Part shown: piece after piece, positions 22,479 to 31,486 of the stretch | Position numbering within the stretch: the first letter of the stretch is position 1 | Layout: each line of letters begins with the position of its first letter | From: Salvia splendens | Taxonomy: Eukaryota > Streptophyta > Magnoliopsida > Lamiales > Lamiaceae | NCBI RefSeq assembly: GCF_004379255.2 | Contig: NC_056042.1 | Coordinates: 12,323,901-12,387,900 of the forward strand | Direction of reading: 5' to 3' | DNA length: 64,000 bases | The notes under the pieces: model-generated | The model's database searches: none | What the model saw: only the letters and a program-made list of their open reading frames with translations | Told to the model about the DNA's origin: nothing | Made by a program: the position numbers and the translations under genes

Positions 22479-23437
22479 TTAAAAACATTAAATGCAAAAA
22501 ATTTTATGCTTCGCAAATTAGGGTTCCGAAAGTGGGGCGTTACATGGATGGTACGCATCATTCTGTTATCAAGGACAACGTTCTAGAAGGGGACACGTGC
22601 TGAAATATGAGACGCAAGGACGGAGCTGAGTCACGAATTTGTTATTGAAAAGTGTCGTCGTTCTAGAAGAAGAGCACGTAGCAATCAATGAGTCGCTCAC
22701 TCTCAGCATGAGCGAATATTCCCTGCCAAGATCGTTATCCAGCTGGAGGTCATGCCGAGCCTATAAATAGAGGATGTGCCACCACATGAAAATGATCCGA
22801 TCCTTTACTTTCCGTCTTAGTTTAGCTTAGTTCAGTTCTCTAGAATAGCTTAGCTTAGCTTAGATAAAGTAGTGCTTAGTTAGAAATGGCGATCGAAGGA
22901 GCGCTGCAGAATACTTGATATCTGTCGGCGTTTTCTTAAGTTTCCCGCCGAGAATCTCCTGGTTTTACTTGCTTTCGTATTTTCCGAAGTGTTAGCTTAG
23001 TTTAGATTTCACGCTGTACTGTTTTGAGTTTAGTTTTAATCGAAGTTGTTTTGTTTTCATCATGGTGTTTACTGCTTACATAGTTAAATTTTTATTCCTG
23101 TCTGAAATTCACTTGACCCTGTAGTTAAATTTCCCTTGAGCAAGTAGATAGTTACTTTTCTGTCTAAATTAAAATCAGTAGTTAAAAACTCCCAAAGTTA
23201 AAGCGTGGCAGCAGCCAACCCCTCCCCCTGTTCACTACTCACACACTCGATACACTAGCTTCTCTGTGGGATCGATCCCGAACTTGCCGCTTTACTGTTA
23301 AAGTAGTGTAAAATTGGGAGTTATAAATTACTTTAGTAGGAATCGAGTGAGCGCGAGATTGCATTGATCAAGTAGTGGCAACGACATTTATAACTTGATC
23401 CATTCACGCAACCTCCCGTTCGAGGCCTTCCAGTTAC

Positions 23438-24098
23438 TATTACACGGGATGAGTTTATGATTTTAACCACCAATTTTAAAGTTCGAGAAAAATATAAACA
23501 TTCGGCCAAAATTTGTGATTTTGTAGACTAATATCTCTATATTAAATAACTAGACAGCTCCTGCTCCTTGATATTTTATTTGCATGATTAAGGGAGTCGT
23601 TCGATAGCTTGACATTTTTCTTGGACGTGAAGTATAAAATAAGATATATTCGTCATCACATATATAATATAGTGTATATATAGATAAAAAAAGATATATT
23701 CGTCATCACATATATAATAGTGTATAGATAAAAATAAGATATATTCGTCATCACATATATAATAGTGTATAGAAATGTAATGAATTTACCCATGCATAAT
23801 GCATATTGTCATGTAGATGTTGAAAACGGATATTATGGTGTAAATAAGAATTTCAATTTCAACAACTATCCATTTAAATAATCATACATCACATTAAATT
23901 ACCCAAAAAATTTAGTACAAGTGAAGGAAGGTGAGTCTAAAGTGAATGAATAATATACATGTAGTACATCCTAAAATATATACTCTTCTTCTGTCCAAAA
24001 AAATAATCCAATTTATAAATAGTATAAATTTTAATTGAAAATTGACAAAGTAACTAGTAATTAGAGAATCACAAGTAACGACCAGTGTTGGAGGAAGA
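23438..24098. other. AT-rich intergenic DNA with minisatellite
   Basis: No gene seen. Holds the three-copy minisatellite at 23641-23772 and ends at the stop codon of the zinc-finger gene. Confidence 0.6.
23641..23772. repeat. Three-copy minisatellite
   Basis: Units start at 23641, 23691 and 23736, each AAGATATATTCGTCATCACA followed by TATATAATAGTGTATAG; spacing differs by small indels in the AT-rich tail. Confidence 0.85.
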
Positions 24099-24392
24099 CT
24101 AATAGGAGCGGGAGGCATGAATTCGGACCGAGATGGGCCGGCCGGTTCGGGTCCCACCGCAGCTACCACAGGTCATGCGCACAGAGCCATGACAAGTCCG
24201 GCAGCCAGCGTCGCCATCGGACCACTGCGAGCAGAGGCACTTGACCCAACCCGACCCGTTACAGACAGGGCACCGGGGAGTCCGCTCCGAACCCATCATG
24301 GAGGCCTCCTTCATCAGTTGCTTCACCAAAACCGCCCCGGCCAACACGCTCACTCCCATCGCCGCTACCTGCGTCAGCGCAATTGGATCCAT
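24099..24392 (-). CDS. Small DnaJ-type (CxxCxGxG) zinc-finger protein
   Basis: A single-exon frame of 97 residues. MDPIALTQ opens a hydrophobic segment (about residues 8-24, VAAMGVSVLAGAVLV) that could be a membrane anchor or signal. Residues 41-80 form a cysteine-rich domain: CPVCNGSG, CLC, CRTCHGSV, CGSCGG, with SDGDAG between pairs. This resembles the zinc-binding region of DnaJ and of BSD2-like plant proteins, without a J domain, so it may act in protein folding or assembly in an organelle; this is inferred. The third repeat reads GSVR where GxGR is usual. An upstream in-frame ATG at 24512 exists, but the chosen start gives a conventional N terminus and avoids a Cys/Arg-rich leader. A 73-bp repeat MITE and a Stowaway lie upstream. 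Confidence 0.75.
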   Translation of the reverse strand: MDPIALTQVAAMGVSVLAGAVLVKQLMKEASMMGSERTPRCPVCNGSGWVKCLCSQWSDGDAGCRTCHGSVRMTCGSCGGTRTGRPISVRIHASRSY

Positions 24393-25001
24393 AGCTCTAT
24401 CTCTCCTTCTCTCTCTAACACACACATTTGCTGGTTTTTTATGGAGCGGTTGAAGAGAAGTAGACGTCACTGAGTCTCTACATGTTTTGACTGCTAAATT
24501 AGCATTTACCAACTACTACTATTTGCGTTGCAAAATTGAATTAGCCTAACTCATCGACGCCTTGTTTGAGCTTTTCAACATTAAAAATTATACAAATACT
24601 TGAATCCCAAAATTTACCAATAATCTGACATTGACTTGCATATTGCGACTAATTATAGTTAGTTGTATGATCAGTCAAACCTGACGCATATTAAGGTAGA
24701 CAATCATTTAGAGTCTAGCTAGGATGCTTCTATTTAAAATTTATATTCGGTGTATAACTAGAAATTTATAATGTGTGGTGAGGAGTTTGTATCAAAAATC
24801 TTAGACTTAATTCTATTCGGCTTAGATGGGGCCACCATGGATTCTAGAAGGGTGAATTGAAAAAAAACATACTACTATGAACTTTCGTATAAATTTGATT
24901 TGTTCCTCCGTAATTTTGAAAATCAAATAGAAAAGTTATGAAGTTTGGATTTATTCTTAATTAGTATCTTATAATAATTTTTTAGTGAAATTGTATGTGA
25001 T
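24393..25001. other. Upstream region of the zinc-finger gene
   Basis: AT-rich DNA with no gene recognised. Likely contains the promoter and 5' leader of the minus-strand zinc-finger gene; a CT/AG-rich stretch at 24400-24425 (minus strand AGAGAGAAGGAGAGATAGAG) lies within the 5' leader. Confidence 0.5.
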
Positions 25002-25004
25002 TTA

Positions 25005-25797
25005 GAGCATCTCCAATAGCGGCGAGCGTACCGGCTCGCCGATTTTTGGCGCTCGCCGGTCCACTCGCCGAACTATTGCAGCCGGCGAGCGCCAAATCGG
25101 CAAGAAAAACGGCGAGCGCACGCCGATTTCCGAGCGCTCGCCGATCGGCGAGCGGAAATTTTAATTTTTTTATTTAATATTTATTTTATGAAGCTCATTC
25201 TTGGTTGTTTCTCTTTTATAGAGACATCCGTGAATGTTTTATGTTCCACTTTCGATGTGGGACAAACTCATTCTTGGTTGTTTCTCTTTTATAGAGACAT
25301 CCTTGAATGTTTTATGTTCCACTTTCGATGTGGGACAAACTCATTCTTGGTTGTTTCTCTTTTATAGCGACATCCTTGAATGTTTTATGTTCCACTTTCG
25401 ATGTGGGACAAAATCATTCTTGGTTGTTTCTCTTTTATAGAGACATCCTTGAATGTTTTATGTTCCACTTTCGATGTGGGACAAACTCATTAATGAGGAT
25501 GTTGTAATGTTATTTTAATTTTAATGAAGTGTGTTTTTTAATTAATGTACTTTTTTAAATTTTAATATTATTATTGAATTTTTCCGTATCTGTGTCGTAA
25601 ATTTAATTCCGTATTTTGTGTGATTGTTAATTATTTGTTTTTTATAATTTTGTTTATTGTGGCTAGGCTATGGCTGGGCTATTGCTTGTCCAGTTGCTTG
25701 TCCTAATGATGTGACAGGATGAGTTTTTAATGCTGATGATGTGGCAAGAGGAGTTTGTGGCTGAACTATGGGTGGCCGATTCTTATTGTGGATGCTC
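25005..25797. mobile_element. Harbinger-type MITE with internal tandem array
   Basis: 793 bp, flanked by TTA (25002-25004, 25798-25800). Termini GAGCATCTCCAATAGC and TTATTGTGGATGCTC are imperfect inverted repeats of the same type as the Harbinger element at 29706-31258. The left end is GC-rich with many CGGCGAGC/GCTCGCCG units that can fold back; the middle holds four 73-bp repeats. No transposase. It lies between two host genes. Confidence 0.85.
25194..25490 (-). repeat. 73-bp tandem array, four units, each with USE plus TATA on the minus strand
   Basis: Units start at 25194, 25267, 25340 and 25413; they differ at only a few bases. On the minus strand each holds GTCCCACATCG, an exact match to the plant U-snRNA upstream sequence element RTCCCACATCG (plus positions 25253-25263, 25326-25336, 25399-25409, 25472-25482), then 32 bp later TATAAAAG (first copy 25213-25220). 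This is close to the spacing of plant Pol II snRNA promoters. Long apparent frames in it are due to the repeat itself. Confidence 0.88.
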
Positions 25798-25922
25798 TTA
25801 GAAGTCGTTGTATTTGATTTGGAAATTGAAAAATCATATGTTAATGTAGCATCCGATGAATTAAATAATTATTTATTTATAAATAAAATGACATTGTTTA
25901 GTTGGAAAATGTGAAGAACATA

Positions 25923-26101
25923 CTCCCTCCGTCCCGAGCTACTCGCTCATTTTCTTTTCGGCACGGAGATTAAGGAATGAGTGTATAGAAAAGTCAAAAA
26001 TGACGGCTATAGGTGAAAATTTTTACTAAAAATGGAAAGAGTGCAAGTAACTTGGGACGCCCAAAAAGGAAATACGTGCGAGTAGTGCGGGACGGAGGGA
26101 G
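25923..26101. mobile_element. Stowaway MITE
   Basis: 179 bp, TA duplications at 25921-25922 and 26102-26103. Termini CTCCCTCCGTCCCGAGCTAC and its near-complement GTAGTGCGGGACGGAGGGAG. About 250 bp upstream of the DUF493 start, so inside its likely promoter. Confidence 0.92.
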
Positions 26102-26353
26102 TATTATATATGGATAGCCTGAAATTTTTATCATCAGATAATTGAGAATAAATCTAAATTTTATGATTTTTTAATAAGCTGATTTTCAAAGGTGCTAGAC
26201 AAATCATAATTTGATAAAATTTAATTTTTTTAACTGATTTTCAAGATTGTTAAACAAAATCAAATTTTGATAAAACTTACATGATCTTTTTTGCCCATTT
26301 ATCATTCTTATAACTGGAAATGGAAAAGTAAAACAAAAGAAAAATTAACAGAA

Positions 26354-27840
26354 ATGTCGTGCAGGAGTGTTTCATGGTGGCCGCCTTTGCCTACACCAAA
26401 AGAGAAAAGATCAAATTTTGCTCCGATCAGTTTTCCCCACTGGAAATTATCGAAACAAACACCGAACTATGGCCGTAAATTTGCCTCAAATCGTAAAAGC
26501 CATCATCACTTTGCAAGGAATTGCTTGAACAACGGAAATCGCGATTTTTCTCAGCAAGACCAGCCTCAGGATGCTCTTCTCAAAGCTATTTCCGGTATGT
26601 AATTCGAATCTCAAACAAGTTTCTCCAACTCAAGTAGCTGGTATTATTGTTGCCTGGCTATTTTGTAACGCAATAGTTAGGGTTATTTGGGATACTTGGA
26701 TGAAGAAGAAATTAAGGGTATTAGGTGTAGATGTTTGGTGGAATCTGCATTGGATTATTTCTGGTGAAATAGCGTTACCTAATTATGCGATGATCAGAGA
26801 AGAATTTTGAGGTTTGATTTGATTTAAAGAGGAAAATATGGATTTGCAGAAGTTTCAAGGAGAGAAGGAAGGGCGAGTCAAGCTACAATTGTAGTGTTTG
26901 GTGGCTCAGTTTCAGGTGATTCCACCTCTGGCTGGCTTGCTCTTGATCGGAAGGTGAGACGGTCATCGTTGTGCATTTCAATTTGTGATGTAGCAAAAAA
27001 GGGGAATTCCTAGCTTAGTTTAGGTTGAAATCCAATGCTAATGCTCTATCTATATCTATGAATGGCAGCTAAATTCTTATCCAAGAAAGAGGGGGTTCAC
27101 TGCAATTGGAACAGGAGGAGATGATTTTGTGCAAGCTATGGTTTATGCTGTGGAATCAGTAGTTCAGAGGCCAATCCCTCAAGTAAGCATTTTACACATC
27201 GAGTTGTTGAATCAATTTGTTTTGCGCAGCTTCATTTGATCCTCAGTAATTGGTCATTTGCATTCAAACAATCTTTGTGATTGGTAATCAGAACATCCAC
27301 ATTAGCTGCCTAAAATTAGTTAACTTGCCCCTCTTAATTATCTTGTTTTAATGCCCTTGAGTTAAGAGTTCTATGTATGAGCCATTGCTGCATAATTTAG
27401 GCCTTGATTACTAGTTCTCTTTGATATGGAGAGTAAGCTCTGCTTTTCTTATTATCTTTCTATTCCTTGGCGCCTTCATTTTTGTAGGGACAAGTGAGAC
27501 AGAAGATATCCTCCCGTGGCAAATATGTATCCGTAAAGATTGGACCGGTTCAGGTGGCTTCGAGTGAGCAGGTAATTGAAGTACCCAAGTAAAAAACTCT
27601 TTCCCCTTATCGTTACTGAAGTAACCGGGAAAGGCTATGAGCTAAATGTTGAGGTTTGCCTGCTGTTGTATATAAACAGTGGTGATATCATCAACTGAAC
27701 TATTTACCCTTATTCTGTAATTTGTTGTTGGCCTAATAACATCGATCAAATGATGTTTGACATAATTGGATTGTGTTTTTCAGGTTCAAGCAGTATATTA
27801 TGCCATGAGAAGAGATGACAGGATGAAGTATTTCTTGTAA
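26354..27840 (+). CDS. DUF493 / YbeD-like domain protein, probably plastid-targeted
   Basis: Five exons: 26354-26594, 26850-26953, 27069-27182, 27488-27571, 27784-27840; all introns are GT-AG and the joined frame is 600 bp (199 residues). Residues 1-80 are rich in Ser, Arg, Lys and His with few acids (MSCRSVSWWPPLPTPKEKRS), like a transit peptide. The DUF493 domain spans about 117-199: FTAIGTGGDDFVQAMVYAVE, GKYVSVKIGPVQVASSEQVQ and the C terminus YYAMRRDDRMKYFL. Bacterial YbeD has an ACT-like fold and unknown or regulatory role; the plant role is not established. An in-frame ATG 21 codons upstream (26291) could be used; the chosen start gives the more typical transit peptide. Two MITEs sit in the upstream region. 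Confidence 0.85.
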
Positions 27841-28226
27841 ATCAGATTGTGATCTCATTTTGTAAATTATAAGTATGTAAATTATAGGCAGCTACACAAA
27901 CCTTAATATATCCTCTCCAAATTAAATCGTTTATTTGATTAAACCGGGTTTGTACCACGTATATTATTTACTCCATTGCAAAGTAAGTACTGTATATTAT
28001 ATGGCCTATTATTCATTGCTTGCTTATTCACACATACAAATATACAATGGTTTTATCTTTCAATGGATCATGTACTTGTTTTTATTTTTCTGTCTTATAA
28101 TAATAACAATAGTTTCACATGTTTATCTTACACTGATTTACAATTCCTTTCAATACTGATTTAATTTTTAAACTCTAATTAAGGCTAATTTTGAAAATTT
28201 AAACGAGCTAGTTTAGAAATTGCCTT
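27841..28226. other. 3' flank of the DUF493 gene
   Basis: AT-rich, presumably 3' UTR and intergenic DNA; several AATAAA-like stretches but no clear signal chosen. No gene. Confidence 0.5.
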
Positions 28227-28288
28227 TACTCCCTCCGATCTTAAAAATCTGTGCAACTTTCATATGCCTCTGTTCCATATAAATATAA

Positions 28289-29118
28289 GAGTAAAGGTCA
28301 ATTTTGGTCCTAAATATATGATCGATATACGCTTTTAAAGGTTTCGTTAATTTTTTAAGGTCAACCGTCGATTAGCAAAATTTTGACCCGATTAAGCTTA
28401 ATCTCGGATTATTAGTAATCTAATTATTGCAAATGTTTAAGGACGTTTTTTATATTGATAATGAATATGTTGGACTAGTTTGATGGTATTTTGTTCTATT
28501 TTTCTGCTTCATCTTCGACGACATTGTAGTCCATAATGCTATGTGGATGTTTCAAAACCTTAATATGCATTTCAACATTGTCGGAATTCAGGAACATAGA
28601 TTCAAGGGCTTATATTCAAGATTCAAAATTCAAAATCGAAATTCAATTGCTTCGTCGGAAACGACAATTGAGGTTGACGGTGATGGCTTCGTCTCGTCGA
28701 TGGGCCGCTGTTGTCGCCGAAACTCCTGCAACAGTGCGACCTCTCCATATCCGACAAGTCCGACGGGTTTTGGACCAAGTTGCAGAGAAGAAAATTAGGT
28801 TCTTGGTGGTGTGGGGAAGAAGAAATGAAAGAGAGGGAGAATAAAAAAATGAATTTGATTCATGTTTTTATTTAAGGATTTTCTATTGTACAAATATTTT
28901 AGAAATTAAAAAAATAGCTACAGTAATTAAAAAAAATGGCTAATCCGGTCAACAAAACACTAATTAACGGTTGACCGTCGAAAATTGACGGAACCGTCAA
29001 AAAAAGGACCGGATCGACACGAATTTCATTTGTTATGGACCCGTTTTTCAAAAAGTGAATGTTTTGGACCAAATTCGTATATCGGCCATATGTTTAGGAC
29101 CAAAATTGGCCTTTACTC
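28289..29118. mobile_element. Mutator-like MITE (9-bp target duplication)
   Basis: Perfect 9-bp duplication TAAATATAA at 28280-28288 and 29119-29127. Ends GAGTAAAGGTCAATTTTGG and CCAAAATTGGCCTTTACTC; the inverted similarity continues about 30 bp further in (CCTAAATATATG / CATATGTTTAGG). Interior inverted copies of GGTTGACCGTCGA/TCAACCGTCGA occur. No transposase is seen; the middle (28540-28850) has an open frame of 102 codons with no recognised domain. Confidence 0.85.
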
Positions 29119-29356
29119 TAAATATAAATATTTTTATTTATGGAAAGTTATCCCCAACTCATTACCCGTATACGTCTTATACCACTATCACTCACCATTA
29201 CAATTACTAAACGCTACTCAAATGTAAAAGAAAGTTGGCGAAAAAAAATTATGAAATATGAGTCATACTTTTAGATATTAGTTTTATAATACAATGTGAG
29301 TGAAAAAAAGTTAGTGGAATGTGGAGTTTATTACCATTTATGGAATATTCCAACCC

Positions 29357-29453
29357 GGACTCCTAAAGTGGGATACCAAAATATAGTAAACCGTGACTCC
29401 TAAAGTGGGATACCAAAATATAGTAAACCGTGACTCCTAAAGTGGGACGGATG
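29357..29453. repeat. 37-bp tandem repeat in Stowaway end
   Basis: Units start at 29357, 29394 and 29431 (third one partial): GACTCCTAAAGTGGGATACC then AAAATATAGTAAACCG. It multiplies a subterminal part of the MITE. Confidence 0.88.
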
Positions 29454-29705
29454 GAGTAATAATAATGTGAGTCACACTATCCACTAACACTTCTAACTAC
29501 TCTTCTCCTCTTCACTTCTTCTCTCTTACTTTATTAATTATGTATTAATTTTTGTGTCATTTTAAATAGACATAATTTTATGGAATGGAAGAAAATATTA
29601 TTTTAGAAGAGAAAAAAGATCAGCAATATTAGAGAGCCCATAAAATTGGTTCAAGGGTTTGAGGCCCATCATCAATCAGCTGACTACTTTTGACAATTCG
29701 ACTAA

Positions 29706-31258
29706 GAGCATCCACAACGGAGAGCATGTGCTCGTCCGTCCGTCCGTGCCAGCGGCACTGAGGAGCTGTCCGCTGCTGCGCTCTTGCCGCTGGCACGGCG
29801 CTGCTCGATGCATCGAGCACGTCCGTGCCAGCGAGCAGGCGACGTAGCAGCGTGTGATTGGGCAACGGCATATCCGTTGGAAAATCATTTTTTTTTATTT
29901 TTTTTAAAAAATCAAAAATAATACCAAAAAATAAAAAAAATATTTTCCCAATCCCAAAAAATGGCCGTTTTTTGCCCGTTTTTCTGTATTTTTTTATTTC
30001 CCCCCCAAAATCATCTATAAATACACACATTCATCATCCATTTTTCACATCAAATCATCTCTCATTCATATTTTTCATACAACTTAATATCTACACCTTC
30101 ATCTCTCACTCAAAACCTCAAATGGATTTCACCCATCTCATTGCGGAAGCAGAGCGCGAAAAACAAGAATACTACGAACAACATCGTGCCGCTTATGAAG
30201 CATATGTCGCAGCGAATACCCCTGCCCATCCTCCTCAACCAACTAGATCAACTCGCCGCTACATCCATCGTGACCGGGAGGGAGCCCACGAAAGGCTCGT
30301 TGCCGACTATTTTGCCGACCCACCGCGGTTTCTGAAAGATTACTTTAGGCGCCGTTTTCGCATGCGTATTGTCAACACATTGTCCGCCCGTGTTGAATTC
30401 TTCCAAGCAGGTCCAGATGTAACAGGTCGGCAAAGTCTCTCAGCGTTGCAGAACTGTACGTGTGCCATCCGAAAACTCGCTACTGGGCAAACGGCCGACC
30501 TCTTCGACGAGTATTTGCATGTCGGTGAGTCCACTGGAATCCTTTGTCTTAAAATTTTTTGCGAGGGCGTTAGTACACCTTTCGATGATGAATTCCTTCA
30601 GGCACCCACCACCGTTGATTGCCAACGGTTGCTTTTTCTTCACGAAACAGTCCATGGCTTTCCCGGTATGCTTGGCAGCATTGACTGCATGCATTGGAGG
30701 TGGAAGAATTGCCCGACTGCTTGGAGGGGGCAACACTTAAGCGGCCATAAAGGCGGCGGCCCAACACTTATTCTTGAAGCGGTCGCCGACTACTGCCTAT
30801 AGATTTGGCATGCATATTTCGGTGTTGCCGGATCCAACAACGACTTGAACGTGCTCTATTCTTCACCCTTCTTCAATGATGTGTTGAATGGTGTAGCACC
30901 GGTGATCGACTTCACCGTCAACGGAAATGTATACCACATGGGTTACTATCTCGTCAATGGTATCTACCCAAGGTGGTCGACTTTCATGAAGACGCTCAGC
31001 AACCCGCAAGACCCGAGATGGGTTCTTTTTGCGCAGCGTCAAGAGTCCGCGCGGAAAGACGTCGAAAGAGCCTTTGGGGTCCTTCAAGCCCGATTCAAGA
31101 TTGTGAGGCCCCGTGTCGGCCGTGGTACGTGAAAAATATCACCGACATCATGTACATGTGTATTATCTTACACAACATTGTGAAGGACCGAACAGGCAGA
31201 AAAAGTGGGGTCGGGCCCACATCCGTGCTCGTTGGCAAGAGCACGGTTGTAGATGCTC
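29706..31258 (+). mobile_element. PIF/Harbinger element, nearly complete
   Basis: 1553 bp bounded by TAA duplications (29703-29705 and 31259-31261). Termini GAGCATCCACAACGG and CGGTTGTAGATGCTC are inverted repeats with few mismatches. It encodes one DDE transposase; the second (Myb-like) protein of typical Harbinger elements is not present. The 5' 150 bp are GC-rich with repeated CGTGCCAGCG motifs. Confidence 0.92.
30122..31195 (+). pseudogene. Harbinger transposase with one nonsense codon and one frameshift
   Basis: Starts MDFTHLIAEAERE at 30122. Conserved blocks in order: YFADPPRFLKDYFRRRFRM, LQNCTCAIRKLATGQTADLFDEYLH, GFPGMLGSIDCMHWRWKNCP (first catalytic Asp), IWHAYFGVAGSNNDLNVL (second Asp), MGYYLVNGIYPRW, and RQESARKDVERAFGVLQARF (catalytic Glu). 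A TAG at 30800-30802 replaces the Trp normally found in DLWIWHA, and a frameshift at about 31120 separates PRV from WYVKNITDIMYMCIILHNIV. The rest is well kept, so the damage looks recent. It could still be a source of related MITEs historically. Confidence 0.88.
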
Positions 31259-31261
31259 TAA

Positions 31262-31486
31262 AACTTCACTTTTCCAACAACGGAAACATTTTCTTTATTA
31301 ATTTCAATTTTCACGTGCTCTCTCCCTCTCCTATCTGTACAATAAAATTTAATTTTCAAAAGAAAAATTACATAAATTAAACTAAAAGGTTCAAAATGTA
31401 AAAGTTAAATACAATCACATCATAATGTAAAAGTTAAATACAATCACATCATAACACTTGTCTTCTATTTTTCATCTTCTAATATC
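31262..31486. repeat. Short duplication in AT-rich spacer
   Basis: A unit of about 29 bp (AATGTAAAAGTTAAATACAA TCACATCAT) occurs twice in tandem around 31396-31453. No gene. Confidence 0.6.

Larger units (their letters stand above)
18977..22544. mobile_element. Solo LTR of a Gypsy-type element, nested
   Basis: Begins TGTCACGACCGCCC and ends GTGGGGCGTTACA; flanks TAGAT (18972-18976) and TGGAT (22545-22549) form a 5-bp duplication with one mismatch, and the sequence on both sides rejoins the Athila LTR without loss. No gag or pol is seen. The TGTCACG/CGTTACA ends and the CTCAGTGAGCTCATGCCG segment are like long Tekay/Del-type LTRs, but lineage is inferred. Contains a Harbinger-type MITE at 21704-22478. 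Confidence 0.75.
18727..23432 (+). mobile_element. Athila-like solo LTR, split by a nested insertion
   Basis: Starts TGATAAGGCTCATTTCATGC and ends GAGGCCTTCCA, flanked by a perfect 5-bp duplication GTTAC (18722-18726, 23433-23437). After removing the nested insert 18977-22544 plus its duplication, about 1.13 kb remain, close to the 1116-bp Athila LTR and homologous to it end to end, in the opposite orientation. A TATA box is at 22762 (TATAAATAG). No internal sequence is present, so it arose by LTR-LTR recombination. Confidence 0.9.
28229..29456. mobile_element. Stowaway MITE carrying a nested Mutator-like MITE
   Basis: Left end CTCCCTCCGATCTT at 28229 and right end GTGGGACGGATGGAG at 29456, with TA on both outer sides (28227-28228, 29457-29458). 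Removing 28289-29118 plus one target duplication leaves about 390 bp. The right half has a 37-bp tandem repeat. Confidence 0.75.

Noticed and set aside
22239..22586. Overlapping Arg/Ala/Pro-rich open frames on both strands
   Set aside because: They come from the GC-rich half of a Harbinger MITE; long frames on both strands without a domain are a composition effect.
24393..24512. Upstream ATG (24512) of the zinc-finger gene
   Set aside because: It would add a 40-residue Cys/Arg-rich leader with no resemblance to the family; MDPIALTQ is the more natural start.
25194..25490. CRISPR-like array
   Set aside because: Units are direct head-to-tail repeats with no unique spacers, in a plant MITE.
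25234..25507. Repeated open frame (MFYVPLSMWDK...)
   Set aside because: The frame exists only because 73 bp is repeated; three units shift back into the same frame. No protein family is seen.
26291..26602. Upstream in-frame ATG (26291) as the DUF493 start
   Set aside because: Possible, but residues before 26354 (KWKSKTKEKLTE) are unlike a transit peptide start; the later ATG was preferred.
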